From DASUAO01 sp046484625 (GTDB taxonomy: Bacteria; Actinomycetota; Acidimicrobiia; IMCC26256; PALSA-555): a DNA stretch of 34,108 bases. Location: positions 1-34,108 of the forward strand of contig JAWOIO010000146.1 of the NCBI GenBank assembly GCA_046484625.1, written 5' to 3'. The notes beneath the pieces are model-generated. The model was not told the origin of the DNA. It saw nothing but the letters and a program-made list of their open reading frames with translations, and did no database searches. A program made the position numbers and the translations under genes. Below are positions 6,746-15,487 of the stretch, piece by piece. Positions within the stretch are counted from its first letter, which is position 1; every line of letters starts with the position of its first letter.

Positions 6746-7528
6746 ATGAGCGAGCTCGTGATCACCGAAACCGAGGGCCGCGTCCGCACCGTGACGCTCA
6801 ACCGGCCCGAGGCCCGCAACGCGCTGAACACCGCCCTGCACCGCGCCTCGGCAGCTGCACTTGTCGACGCGGAGGACGACGACGACATCGACGTCGTGGT
6901 GCTCACCGGAGCCGACCCCGCATTCTGCGCCGGCCTCGACCTCAAGGAGCTCGGCGCGGGCGGCGCCAACCTCAGCGGCGGCCGCGGCGGCGACGGCGAG
7001 GCGCGGTGGACGAACCCGATCCAGGCCGTCTGGGAGATGACCAAGCCCGTGATCGGCGCGATCAACGGGGCGTGCGTCACCGGGGGCTTCGAGCTGGCCC
7101 TCGGCTGCGACTTCCTCATCGCGTCGGAGCGTGCGACGTTCGCCGACACGCACGCCCGGGTCGGCGTCACGCCCGGCGGCGGGATGAGCGTCTACCTTCC
7201 GATGGCGGTCGGGCTCCGCCGCGCCAAGGAGATGACCCTCACCGGCAACTTCCTCGACGCAGCCGAGGCGCACCGCATCGGTCTCGTGAACCACGTCGTC
7301 GCGCACGACGAACTCCTCCCCGCGGCGCGACACGTCGCGAGCGACGTCGCCGGCAACGACGGGCCCACCGTGCGTCACCTGAAGCACCTCTACGACGAGA
7401 ACGCCCGGCTCACCGTGTCCGACGCCCTCGCCAACGAGCAGTCCGTCTTCCGGTCGTATCGCGTGGACTTCGACGAGATCGAGCGCCGACGCCGTTCGGT
7501 GGTCGATCGGGGCCGTTCCCAGCACTAG
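6746..7528 (+). CDS. Enoyl-CoA hydratase/isomerase (crotonase) family protein
   Basis: A 260-aa crotonase-fold protein acting on CoA thioesters. The first oxyanion-hole loop is AFCAGLDLKEL, the second NGACVTGGFELALGCDF. Glu116 (GGFELAL) matches the first catalytic Glu of hydratases. The second catalytic Glu position (QPEIGL in true hydratases) reads THARVG here, with His136. This THARVG pattern is common in mycobacterial EchA paralogues and means that a classical hydration reaction is doubtful; isomerase, hydrolase or another crotonase chemistry is possible. It is monocistronic or the first gene upstream of the MBOAT gene (71-bp gap). Confidence 0.92.
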   Translation: MSELVITETEGRVRTVTLNRPEARNALNTALHRASAAALVDAEDDDDIDVVVLTGADPAFCAGLDLKELGAGGANLSGGRGGDGEARWTNPIQAVWEMTKPVIGAINGACVTGGFELALGCDFLIASERATFADTHARVGVTPGGGMSVYLPMAVGLRRAKEMTLTGNFLDAAEAHRIGLVNHVVAHDELLPAARHVASDVAGNDGPTVRHLKHLYDENARLTVSDALANEQSVFRSYRVDFDEIERRRRSVVDRGRSQH

Positions 7529-7599
7529 GAACGAGCGGCATCGGGCTCACCGCCGCGCTCCGACTCCGATGAGGTCGGGCGCGAGACTGTTCGGCACCC

Positions 7600-9033
7600 A
7601 TGCTCTTCCCGACGATCACATTCGCGATCTTCTTCATGATCGTGCTGCCCATCAGCTGGTTGCTGATGCCGCGGCGACGACGCTGGAAGATGTTCATGCT
7701 CGCGGCGTCGTACTTCTTCTACGGGTACTGGAACTGGCGCTTCTGCTTCCTGATCGCCGCGTCGACGATCATCAACCAGCTGCTCGCAGAACGGATCCAC
7801 CGGTCCGACGACGACCGGGTCCGGCGGCGGTGGCTCGCGCTCGCCGTCGTCGCCAACCTCAGCGCGCTCGGCTACTTCAAGTACTACGAGTTCTTCATCT
7901 CGAGCGCCACCAACACGCTCGAACGGATCGGGATCAACATCTCGCCGGAGATCGTCGCGATCACCCTTCCGGTCGGCATCTCGTTCTTCACGTTCCAGGC
8001 TCTGAGCTACGTGATCGACGTCTACCGCCGGACATTCACCCCCGGTCGACTCATCGACTTCGCGGTGCTGCTGTCCTTCTTCCCGCACGTCGTGGCCGGC
8101 CCGATCGTGCGCCCGGCCGAGTTCATGCCCCAGCTCAAGTCGCGCCACGACCCGCGCCGCGTCGACGCGAGCCGCGCGTTCTTCCTCATCACCGTCGGCC
8201 TGGCGAAGAAGGTGGTCATCGCCAACCTGCTCGGCACCCAGATCGTCGACCCGGTGTTCGCGTCTCCCGGACAGCACTCCGGCCTCACGGTCCTCGTCGC
8301 GATCTACGCATACGCCATCCAGATCTATGCCGACTTCAGCGGGTACACCGACATCGCGATCGGTCTCGCCCTGCTCCTCGGCTTCCGCTTCCCGCAGAAC
8401 TTCGACAGCCCGTACACCGCCGTGTCGATCCAGGACTTCTGGCGGCGATGGCACATGACGCTCTCGCGTTGGCTCCGCGACTACCTGTACATCCCGCTCG
8501 GCGGCAACCGATCCGGTCGGTGGCGCACCTCGCGCAACCTCATGCTCACCATGGTGCTCGGCGGCCTCTGGCACGGGGCGGCCTGGACGTTCGTGGTGTG
8601 GGGTGCGATCCACGGCGGGTTCATGGTGCTCGAGCACTCCCGGCGATCGTCACGTGAAGCCCGGGGGATCCCAGATCCTCCGGACACTGCGTGGCGCCGA
8701 AACCTCGCCCGGTTCGGGACGTTCCAGGTGGTGTGCCTCGCCTGGGTGTTCTTCCGCGCCGAGTCGTTCACGAACGCGTTCGAGCTGCTCGGGCGGCTCG
8801 TCGATCCGTCGCACTGGTTCGACGCTGCGCCGCTCATCACCGCAGGGGTGCTGCTGGCGATCCTCGCCGCGTTCGTGGAGCAGTGCCTGCCCAAGCAGGC
8901 GTGGAGTCGTGCGATGGCGCGCTTCTCCTACCTCGCACCCGTCACCCAGGGCGTCGTGCTCGGAATCGCCCTGCTCGTGATCAACACGACGGGCCCGAGC
9001 GGCGTCGCCCCCTTCATCTACTTCAGGTTCTGA
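7600..9033 (+). CDS. MBOAT-family membrane O-acyltransferase (AlgI/PatA-like)
   Basis: A 477-aa polytopic membrane protein. The sequence opens with MLFPTITFAIFFMIVLP, typical of AlgI-like proteins. The conserved core contains FFPHVVAGPIVRP, YADFSGYTDIAIGLALLLGF, QDFWRRWHMTLSRWLRDYLYIPLGGNR and GGLWHGAAWTFVVWG, with catalytic His325. Such enzymes move acetyl or other acyl groups across the membrane to exported glycans. The next gene, 7 nt downstream, encodes an SGNH-fold partner, which matches AlgI/AlgX- and PatA/PatB-type two-component O-acetylation systems. The acceptor glycan is unknown and no glycan synthesis genes are seen nearby. Confidence 0.94.
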   Translation: MLFPTITFAIFFMIVLPISWLLMPRRRRWKMFMLAASYFFYGYWNWRFCFLIAASTIINQLLAERIHRSDDDRVRRRWLALAVVANLSALGYFKYYEFFISSATNTLERIGINISPEIVAITLPVGISFFTFQALSYVIDVYRRTFTPGRLIDFAVLLSFFPHVVAGPIVRPAEFMPQLKSRHDPRRVDASRAFFLITVGLAKKVVIANLLGTQIVDPVFASPGQHSGLTVLVAIYAYAIQIYADFSGYTDIAIGLALLLGFRFPQNFDSPYTAVSIQDFWRRWHMTLSRWLRDYLYIPLGGNRSGRWRTSRNLMLTMVLGGLWHGAAWTFVVWGAIHGGFMVLEHSRRSSREARGIPDPPDTAWRRNLARFGTFQVVCLAWVFFRAESFTNAFELLGRLVDPSHWFDAAPLITAGVLLAILAAFVEQCLPKQAWSRAMARFSYLAPVTQGVVLGIALLVINTTGPSGVAPFIYFRF

Positions 9034-9040
9034 GCCCGCC

Positions 9041-10207
9041 GTGACCCCTCGCCGTACCGACTCCGCCCCGCCGCGTGAACGGGATCCCGAACGCCGCGGC
9101 ATCCACTGGCACGCCGATGAGATGGATGCCCGGCCGCGCCGCACGATGCCGGTCGCGCGGATCTGGGCCGTCGCGGCGATCGCGTTGCTCGTCGGCTCGC
9201 TCCTCAACGCGCCGGGCATCCGGAAGACCGCGCTCGGACAAGACGTGGGGTGGCGACGCGATGTCGCGACCTTCCTCGGCGACGCGCTCTACGACGTGAG
9301 CCACACGATCGGCCTGGATCGGCCGCGCGACGTCCTCAAGGACGTGATCGGTCGTGGTGACGACGACGAGATCGACCTCACCCTTCCCAGCCCCACGCTC
9401 CCGGTCGCGGTAGGTGGCGAGCCGAAGGTGCCGCCCCCACCCGAGTCCTTCTCGCCGTCGAACCAGCTCGCGATCTACGTCGCCGGCGACTCCCTCGCCC
9501 TGACACCGGGCGAGTCGGTCGTCAACCAGGGCCTCGCCACGGGCGTGATGGGTCTGCTCGGGCCCGTCGACAGCCGTGTCGCGACCGGGCTCGCACGACC
9601 GGAGGTCTTCAACTGGCCCGCGTACATCGCCGGCCTCGCGTCCGTCCCCGACGCGCTCGTGATCGCGCTCGGCTCGAACGACGACCAGAGCCTCACCGGC
9701 GAAGGGGGGACCGGCCCGTTCGGGACGCCCGAGTGGGAGGCGGAGTACCGCCGGCGGGTCGGGGGCCTCATGGACTCGGTCATCGCGAGGGGGACGACGG
9801 TCTTCTGGGTGGGGATCCCGCCCATGCGCAATGCGCCACGGTTCGATTCCAGGTACCGGCTCATCAACGACATCGCCCGCACCGAGGCCGAGAAGCGGCC
9901 GGGCAGCGCGGTGTACGTCGACACCGTGCCGGTGCTGTCGGCACCGGGCGGGGGATATGCGGACTACCTGGGCAACCTCGACGGCTCGATCGTCCAGGTG
10001 AGGGCGGGCGACGGCATCCACTTCACCCGCGCCGGTGGCGACCGGATCGCGGCCGCGGTGCTCGCCGCCATGCGCGCGACCTTCGACCTCGAGTCGTGGC
10101 AGCAGGCCACCACCACCACCGTGGCGCCGACCACCACCCCTGAGGGCACCACCCCTGAGGGCACCACCACGACCCGCCCCGTGAAGCGCAAGGGAGCCGG
10201 GGGGTAG
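9041..10207 (+). CDS. Membrane-anchored SGNH-fold (DUF459-like) acyltransferase/esterase partner
   Basis: A 388-aa protein starting at GTG 9041, 7 nt after the MBOAT stop and probably translationally coupled. A single membrane segment (about residues 38-56) follows a charged cytoplasmic tail, leaving the catalytic domain outside. SGNH blocks are YVAGDSLALTPG (nucleophile Ser), ALGSNDDQ (Asn) and DGIHFTRAGGDRIA (Asp-x-x-His). A Thr/Pro-rich tail ends in a basic cluster, encoded partly by two 15-bp repeats. Together with the MBOAT protein it most likely completes O-acylation of an extracellular polymer. Direction of the reaction (transfer or hydrolysis) cannot be told. Confidence 0.88.
   Translation: MTPRRTDSAPPRERDPERRGIHWHADEMDARPRRTMPVARIWAVAAIALLVGSLLNAPGIRKTALGQDVGWRRDVATFLGDALYDVSHTIGLDRPRDVLKDVIGRGDDDEIDLTLPSPTLPVAVGGEPKVPPPPESFSPSNQLAIYVAGDSLALTPGESVVNQGLATGVMGLLGPVDSRVATGLARPEVFNWPAYIAGLASVPDALVIALGSNDDQSLTGEGGTGPFGTPEWEAEYRRRVGGLMDSVIARGTTVFWVGIPPMRNAPRFDSRYRLINDIARTEAEKRPGSAVYVDTVPVLSAPGGGYADYLGNLDGSIVQVRAGDGIHFTRAGGDRIAAAVLAAMRATFDLESWQQATTTTVAPTTTPEGTTPEGTTTTRPVKRKGAGG
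10133..10162 (+). repeat. Two perfect 15-bp tandem repeats in the Thr-rich tail of the SGNH gene
   Basis: Units at 10133-10147 and 10148-10162 are identical and encode the TTPEG repeats. In-frame, so copy number can change without breaking the protein. Confidence 0.8.
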
Positions 10208-10210
10208 CGT
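10205..10210 (+). promoter_or_regulatory. -10 box TAGCGT of the phosphoglycerate mutase gene
   Basis: TAGCGT overlaps the stop codon of the SGNH gene (TAG 10205-10207) and ends 7 nt before ATG 10218. This gives the mutase its own probable leaderless promoter inside a tightly packed gene row. Confidence 0.5.
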
Positions 10211-10217
10211 TCGGGCG

Positions 10218-11411
10218 ATGGACCTGTCGTCCCTGCACCAACCGGCCCAGTCGAAGCTGCTGCTCGTCGTGATGGACGGGCTCGGCGGGTACGCCGACGC
10301 CGACCGCGGCACCGAGCTCGAGGACGCGACCACCCCGAACCTCGACGCCCTCGCCTCCGAGGGCATCTCCGGGCTCTGCGAGCCCGTCGGTCCGGGCATC
10401 ACGCCGGGCTCGGGGCCCGGCCACCTCGGGCTCTTCGGCTACGACCCGTTGCAGTTCGAGCTCGGGCGGGGCGCGCTGTCGGCCGCGGGTCTCGACTTCG
10501 AGCTCGGTGCGGGGGACCTTGCGGCGCGCGGCAACCTCTGCACCATCGCCCCCGACGGGACGATCAGCGATCGCCGGGCCGGTCGCCTCCCCGACGACGA
10601 CGCCCGCCGCGTCGTGGAGCTCCTCCAGGAGCGCGTCCGCCTCGACGGCGTCGAGGTCTTCTTCCGCCACGAGCGAGAGCACCGTTGTCTCGTCGTCCTG
10701 CGTGGCCCCGATCTCGATCCCAGGATCTCCGACACCGACCCCCAGCACACCGGCGTCCCGCCGTCCGAGCCGGTCGCGCTCGCGCCCGAGTCGACGCGCA
10801 GCGCCACGCTGATCGCCGACGTCGCCACGCAGGTCCGGACGGTGCTCGCCGACGAGCCGCGCGCGAACGGGCTGCTGCTGCGCGGGTTCGACACCCATCG
10901 CGAGCTCCCGGGGTTCCCGGAACGCTACGGACTGCGCGCGGCGGCCGTCGCCGTCTACCCCATGTACCGCGGCATCGCTCGGCTGTTGGGAATGGACGTC
11001 CTCGGGCACGCGAAGGGCCTCGAGGACCAGCTCGGGATCCTCGCCGACGCATGGTCCGACTACGACTACTTCTTCCTCCACCACAAGGGCACCGACTCCG
11101 CGGGCGAGGATGGCGATCGTGCCCGCAAGATCGCTGCCATCGAGGCCCTCGACGCGGTCGTTCCCGACCTCCGCCGCCTGGGCCCCGACGTCATCGCCGT
11201 CACCGGCGACCACGCCACGCCCAGCCAGATGGCCGCGCACTCGTGGCACCCGGTGCCGACGCTGCTGTGGAGCGCGCGTTCGGGGCGCGACCGCGCGGAG
11301 CAGTACGGCGAACGACACTGCCTCGGCGGAGGGTTGGGACAGCGCCCGTTGAAGGACCTGATGGCGCTCATGCTCGCCAACGGCGGTCGGCTCCAGAAGT
11401 ACGGGGCCTGA
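10218..11411 (+). CDS. apgM: 2,3-bisphosphoglycerate-independent phosphoglycerate mutase, archaeal type
   Basis: A 397-aa protein of the alkaline phosphatase superfamily interconverting 3- and 2-phosphoglycerate in glycolysis. Metal and catalytic motifs are VVMDGLGG (Asp20), GITPGSGPGHLGLFGYDP (nucleophile Ser65), HHKGTDSAGEDGD (Asp293) and TGDHATP (Asp331-His332), then HSWHPVP. Length fits the archaeal-type (ApgM) branch, about 400 aa rather than the 510 aa of GpmI. It stands before WS/DGAT with an 18-bp gap. The probable leaderless promoter overlaps the previous stop codon. Confidence 0.92.
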   Translation: MDLSSLHQPAQSKLLLVVMDGLGGYADADRGTELEDATTPNLDALASEGISGLCEPVGPGITPGSGPGHLGLFGYDPLQFELGRGALSAAGLDFELGAGDLAARGNLCTIAPDGTISDRRAGRLPDDDARRVVELLQERVRLDGVEVFFRHEREHRCLVVLRGPDLDPRISDTDPQHTGVPPSEPVALAPESTRSATLIADVATQVRTVLADEPRANGLLLRGFDTHRELPGFPERYGLRAAAVAVYPMYRGIARLLGMDVLGHAKGLEDQLGILADAWSDYDYFFLHHKGTDSAGEDGDRARKIAAIEALDAVVPDLRRLGPDVIAVTGDHATPSQMAAHSWHPVPTLLWSARSGRDRAEQYGERHCLGGGLGQRPLKDLMALMLANGGRLQKYGA

Positions 11412-11429
11412 CCTCCGGGTACGGAGGCG

Positions 11430-12824
11430 ATGCGCGTGGGAGATCGCTTCGAACACACGCTCGGCGATGCCGACACCCTGATGTGGCACATCGACCGCGA
11501 CCCCGCGCTGCGGTCGACGATCGTGACCGCCCTGGTCCTCGACCGGGCGCCCGACTACCAGGCGCTCCTCGACCGGCTCGACCGCGGGACGCGCCTGATC
11601 CCGCGGTTGCGCCAGCGCGTGGTCGAGCCGCCGCTCGGGATCGGCCCTCCTGCATGGTCCGCCGACCCCAACTTCGATCTCGGCTACCACGTCCGTCGCG
11701 TGCGCGCACCCAAGCCCCGGTCGTTCGACGCGGTGCTCGACATCGCCTCGACGGCCTCGATGGGTGACTTCGACCGGTCACGACCGCTGTGGGAGTGCAC
11801 GCTGGTCGAGGCGCTCCCCGACAAGCGCGCCGCGATCGTGCTCAAGATCCACCACTCGATGAGCGACGGCGTCGGCGGGATGAAGCTGCTGATGATGCTC
11901 TTCGACTTCGAACGCGAACCGGGAACACCTCCCCCGGATCCCGAGCCGGTGGCCCTCCCGATCTTCACCCCGGCGAGCCTGATCCCGCACGGGGTCGAGT
12001 GGCAGGCCCGGCGGATCGCCGAGAACACGCGGGGCGCGCTGGGCGCGGCGATCACCGCCGCGCGGGCGCTACGCGACGACGCCGCGAGCACGGTGCGTGC
12101 CGCGACGCGCACCCTGGGATCGATCGCCCGGTTCCTGGAACCTGCGCCCACCCCCCTGTCGACGCTGATCGACTCGCGCAGCATCGACCGACGGGCGACG
12201 ACGTTGTCGGTCCCCCTCGACGACCTCAAGCGCGCCGCGAAGGCGGTCGGCGTCACACTCAACGACGCCTTCGTCGCGGGTGTCCTCGGCGGCCTCCGGT
12301 CGTACCACGAAGAGCACGGGGCGGCGGTCGACGACCTTCGCATGATGATGCCGATCAACATCCGGCCGGAGGGCGCGGGACTCGGGGGGAACCACTTCAC
12401 CACCGCGCGGTTGATCGTCCCGCTCGCGATCGCCGATCCGGCCGAGCGGATGCGCGAGATCTCGAGGCGATCCCACGAGATGCGAGAGGAACCCGCGGTC
12501 GCGCTCTCGGAGCACCTGGCCGCGATGCTCAACCGCCTGCCGAAGCGGGCGGCCACCGCGTTGTTCGGGTCGATGCTCAAGGGTGCCGACTTCATCACGA
12601 GCAACGTCCCCGGCTCGCCGTTCCCCCTGTATGCCTGCGGAGCGGAGGTCCAGGAGATGTTCGCGTTCGGACCGGTGTCGGGCTCGGCGGCGAACGTGGT
12701 GCTCATCAGCCATTGCGGTACGTGCTTCCTGGGCGTGAACGTCGACCGGCGGGCGATCCCCGACACGGACGTCTTCCGGAAGCACCTCGCCGCGAGCTTC
12801 GACGAGATCGTCGCCCTCGGCTGA
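11430..12824 (+). CDS. Wax ester synthase/diacylglycerol acyltransferase (WS/DGAT)
   Basis: A 464-aa acyltransferase joining acyl-CoA to diacylglycerol or fatty alcohols at the membrane or lipid droplet. The active-site motif HHSMSDGVGG (HHxxxDG) is near residue 146. Family landmarks also include the N-terminal SDGDADTLMWHIDRD-like opening, LWECTLVEALPDKRAAIVLKIHH, VNDAFVAGVLGGLR-type LNDAFVAG, a PINIRPEG block and SNVPGSPFPLYACGAEV near the C-terminus. GGAGG at 11423-11427 is only 2 nt from ATG 11430 but 8 nt from in-frame GTG 11436, so translation may begin at GTG. It ends in a 7-bp stem-loop at its stop codon. Confidence 0.92.
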   Translation: MRVGDRFEHTLGDADTLMWHIDRDPALRSTIVTALVLDRAPDYQALLDRLDRGTRLIPRLRQRVVEPPLGIGPPAWSADPNFDLGYHVRRVRAPKPRSFDAVLDIASTASMGDFDRSRPLWECTLVEALPDKRAAIVLKIHHSMSDGVGGMKLLMMLFDFEREPGTPPPDPEPVALPIFTPASLIPHGVEWQARRIAENTRGALGAAITAARALRDDAASTVRAATRTLGSIARFLEPAPTPLSTLIDSRSIDRRATTLSVPLDDLKRAAKAVGVTLNDAFVAGVLGGLRSYHEEHGAAVDDLRMMMPINIRPEGAGLGGNHFTTARLIVPLAIADPAERMREISRRSHEMREEPAVALSEHLAAMLNRLPKRAATALFGSMLKGADFITSNVPGSPFPLYACGAEVQEMFAFGPVSGSAANVVLISHCGTCFLGVNVDRRAIPDTDVFRKHLAASFDEIVALG

Positions 12825-12840
12825 ACCCGTTCTCGGGTTC
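12823..12840 (+). terminator. Stem-loop at the end of the WS/DGAT gene
   Basis: GAACCCG (12823-12829), loop TTCT, CGGGTTC (12834-12840): a perfect 7-bp stem with a 4-nt loop, starting inside the TGA stop. No U-tract follows, as is common for high-GC actinobacterial terminators. Confidence 0.6.
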
Positions 12841-12883
12841 GATGCGTCGTCATTTCGACGGGTGAGGGACGATCACGAGAACC

Positions 12884-12889
12884 TAGGCT
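12884..12889 (+). promoter_or_regulatory. -10 box TAGGCT of serC
   Basis: TAGGCT ends 7 nt before ATG 12897. There is no Shine-Dalgarno sequence; leaderless start likely. It may also drive the downstream selenoprotein cluster. Confidence 0.6.
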
Positions 12890-12896
12890 CGACGCG

Positions 12897-14018
12897 ATGC
12901 CAGTCGAACCGGGAGCCGTCGTGCTCCCTCCCGAGCTCGTCCCGGGCGACGGTCGGTTCGGATCGGGGCCGTCGAAGGTCCGACCAGAGGCGGTCGCGCG
13001 TCTCGCCGAAGCCGCGCCCAGGCTCCTGGGGACGAGCCACCGGCGCGACGGCGTGCGCGACCTCGTCCGGCGCATCCGAACCGGGCTCACCGACCTGTGG
13101 ACGCTCCCCGAGGGCTACGAGATCCTGCTCGGCAACGGGGGGACGACCGCCTTCTGGGACGCCGCGATCTTCGGGCTGATCGAGCGTCGCAGCGAGCACC
13201 TCGCGTTCGGTGAGTTCTCGTCGAAGTTCGCCGCCGCGGCCCGGGCGGCCCCGCACCTCGACGACCCCATCGTGATCGAGTCGGAGCCGGGGACCCATCC
13301 CGAGCCCGTCGCGGACGCGTCCGTCGACGCGTACGCCCTCACCCACAACGAGACGTCGACCGGGGTCATGACGACGGTCCGGCGGCCCTCCGACACCGGG
13401 CTCACGCTCGTCGATGCGACGTCGGCCGCCGGTGCGATGCCCGTCGATCCCCGTGAGCTCGACGTCTACTACTTCGCGCCGCAAAAGGTGTTCGGCTCCG
13501 AGGGCGGGCTCTGGGTCGCCGCGTGCTCCCCCGCTGCGATCGCCCGCATCGAGGCGATCGCAGCGTCGGGCCGCTGGTGCCCACCGTCGCTCGACCTGTC
13601 GGTTGCGCTCCAGAACAGCCGGCTCGACCAGACCTACAACACGCCTGCGCTCGCCACCCTCTTCCTGCTCGCCGACACCGTCGAGTGGATCAACGGCAAC
13701 GGTGGCCTCGAGTGGTCGGCGCGTCGCTGCGAGCAGTCGGCCGAGATCGTCTACGGGTGGGCCGAGGCCAGCCCGCACGCGAGCCCGTTCGTGGCCAAGC
13801 CCGCGGAGCGCAGCACGGTCACCGCGACGATCGACTTCGAGGGCGTGAGCGCCGACGACCTGGCCGCCGCGCTCCGTGCGAACGGGATCGTGGACACCGA
13901 GTCCTATCGCAAGCTCGGTCGCAACCAGCTCCGGATCGCGATGTTCCCTGCGATCGAGCCGGACGACCTCGTGACGCTCACCCGCGCCATCGACCACATC
14001 GTCGACGCCCTCTCGTGA
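12897..14018 (+). CDS. serC: Phosphoserine aminotransferase
   Basis: A 373-aa class V PLP enzyme that makes O-phosphoserine from 3-phosphohydroxypyruvate in serine synthesis. The PLP-binding Lys197 sits in YYFAPQKVFGSEGG. Other landmarks are FGSGPSKVRPEAV at the N-terminus, LLGTSHRRDGVRDLV, TSAAGAMPVDPREL and LDQTYNTPALATLFLL. This fits the actinobacterial-type SerC. The leaderless promoter is at 12884. The stop lies 10 nt before the first gene of the UGSC selenoprotein cluster, so co-transcription is probable. Confidence 0.93.
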   Translation: MPVEPGAVVLPPELVPGDGRFGSGPSKVRPEAVARLAEAAPRLLGTSHRRDGVRDLVRRIRTGLTDLWTLPEGYEILLGNGGTTAFWDAAIFGLIERRSEHLAFGEFSSKFAAAARAAPHLDDPIVIESEPGTHPEPVADASVDAYALTHNETSTGVMTTVRRPSDTGLTLVDATSAAGAMPVDPRELDVYYFAPQKVFGSEGGLWVAACSPAAIARIEAIAASGRWCPPSLDLSVALQNSRLDQTYNTPALATLFLLADTVEWINGNGGLEWSARRCEQSAEIVYGWAEASPHASPFVAKPAERSTVTATIDFEGVSADDLAAALRANGIVDTESYRKLGRNQLRIAMFPAIEPDDLVTLTRAIDHIVDALS

Positions 14019-14028
14019 GCTCCGAACG

Positions 14029-15471
14029 ATGAGTGACGCGGCGGCGACCCTCCCCGACGGCCTGGTCGCGATCGTCAAGCGCGACTGCCCGACGTGCGCG
14101 CTCGTCGTCCCGGTCCTCCAACAGCTCGCGGCCGAACCGGGGATCACCGTCTTCACCCAGGACGACCCGACGTTCCCTGAAGGGCTCGACCCGATCGACG
14201 ACACCGACCTCGAGGTGTCGTTCGCACTCGAGCTCGACACGGTTCCCACGCTGCTGCGCGTCGTCGACGGCCGGGAGCGCGACTGCATCGTCGGCTGGTC
14301 ACGCGAGCAGTGGGAGGCCTTCACCGGCCGCACGGACCTGGGCGAGGACCTTCCGCCCCACCGTCCGGGGTGCGGCTCGCGGACCCAGGACCCCGACCTC
14401 GCGGCCGCGCGCGCAGCAGCCTCCGGCGCTGCCCGCCTCACCTCGCGCCGAGTCGAGCTCGGCGCGGCGGAGGACGAGCTCGAGGCGATGTACGAGCGGG
14501 GATGGAGCGACGGCCTCCCCCTCGTGCCTCCGACGCCCGAGCGGGTCGCCCGCATGCTCGGCGGCACGACTCGGGACCCGTCGTCGATCGTCGCCACGGT
14601 GCCACCCGACCTCGTCGAGTGCACCGTCGAGAAGGTCGCGATCAATGCGGTGATGGCGGGGTGCCGGCCCGAGTACCTGCCCGTCGTGCTCGCAGCCGTG
14701 GAGGCCGCGTGCACCGACGCGTTCAACATCCACGGGGTCCTCGCCACCACCATGCCGGTCGGGCCCGTCGTCGTCGTCAACGGCCCCGTCGCGCGGGCGA
14801 TCGGGATGAACTCCGGCGGCAATGCCCTCGGGCAGGGCAACCGCGCCAACGCGACGATCGGACGAGCCCTCCAGCTCGTCATCCGCAACGTCGGTGGCGG
14901 TCGTCCGGGTGGCGTGGACCGCGCCACGCAGGGCCAGCCCGGCAAGTACACGTTCTGCTTCGCCGAAGACGAGGCCGGCTCGCCGTGGGAGCCGCTGCAC
15001 GTCGCACGTGGGTTCGCGCCGGACGACTCGACCGTCACCCTGTTCACCGGGGAGGGGCCCCGCGTCGTCCTCGACCAGCTCTCGCGCACGCCGGAGTCGC
15101 TCACGGCCACGTTCGCGGCCTGCCTGCGCACGGTCGCGCACCCGAAGATCGTGCTCGGCATCGACGCGATGCTGGTCGTCTCGCCGGAGCACGCGCGCGT
15201 CTACCGCGAGGCGGGATGGGACCGTGCCCGGCTGATGGAGGCACTCGCGGCCGCGCTGCAGGTCCCGGGCGACGAGTTCGTGCGCGGGGCGGGCGGTATC
15301 ACCGAGGGGATGCCCGAGGCGTTCGCCGACAACCCGCTTCCCAAGTTCCGGGACGGCGGGCTGCTCGTGGCCCACGTCGGCGGGAACGCCGGGCTCTTCT
15401 CGGCGATCATCGGCGGCTGGCTGGGCGGCGGTGGCGGGAGCGACCCGGTCACCGTCGCGATCGGGACCTGA
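14029..15471 (+). CDS. Thioredoxin-fold domain fused to a conserved domain; partner of the UGSC selenoprotein
   Basis: A 480-aa protein of two parts. Residues 1 to about 105 look like a thioredoxin fold: Cys20-Pro-Thr-Cys23 at the start of the first helix and DTVPTLLRV with a likely cis-Pro73. Residues about 145-480 are a conserved domain beginning YERGWSDGLPLVPPTPERV, with VGPVVVVNGPVARAIGMNSGGNALGQGNRANATIGRALQLV in the centre and a Gly-rich end (GNAGLFSAIIGGWLGGGGG). I recall this DGLPxVPPTP domain beside UGSC proteins but cannot assign a reaction. Extra Cys residues include Cys86 and a C115-G-S. The selenoprotein gene follows after 40 bp. Inference: the CPTC domain may reduce the Sec or Cys residues of its neighbour. 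Confidence 0.8.
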   Translation: MSDAAATLPDGLVAIVKRDCPTCALVVPVLQQLAAEPGITVFTQDDPTFPEGLDPIDDTDLEVSFALELDTVPTLLRVVDGRERDCIVGWSREQWEAFTGRTDLGEDLPPHRPGCGSRTQDPDLAAARAAASGAARLTSRRVELGAAEDELEAMYERGWSDGLPLVPPTPERVARMLGGTTRDPSSIVATVPPDLVECTVEKVAINAVMAGCRPEYLPVVLAAVEAACTDAFNIHGVLATTMPVGPVVVVNGPVARAIGMNSGGNALGQGNRANATIGRALQLVIRNVGGGRPGGVDRATQGQPGKYTFCFAEDEAGSPWEPLHVARGFAPDDSTVTLFTGEGPRVVLDQLSRTPESLTATFAACLRTVAHPKIVLGIDAMLVVSPEHARVYREAGWDRARLMEALAAALQVPGDEFVRGAGGITEGMPEAFADNPLPKFRDGGLLVAHVGGNAGLFSAIIGGWLGGGGGSDPVTVAIGT

Positions 15472-15487
15472 GCCGGTGGTGACGGCT

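Noticed and set aside
7514..7533. Small inverted repeat CGTTCC/GGAACG over the stop of the crotonase gene
   Set aside because: Six base pairs with an 8-nt loop and no U-tract is weak and could be chance at this GC content.
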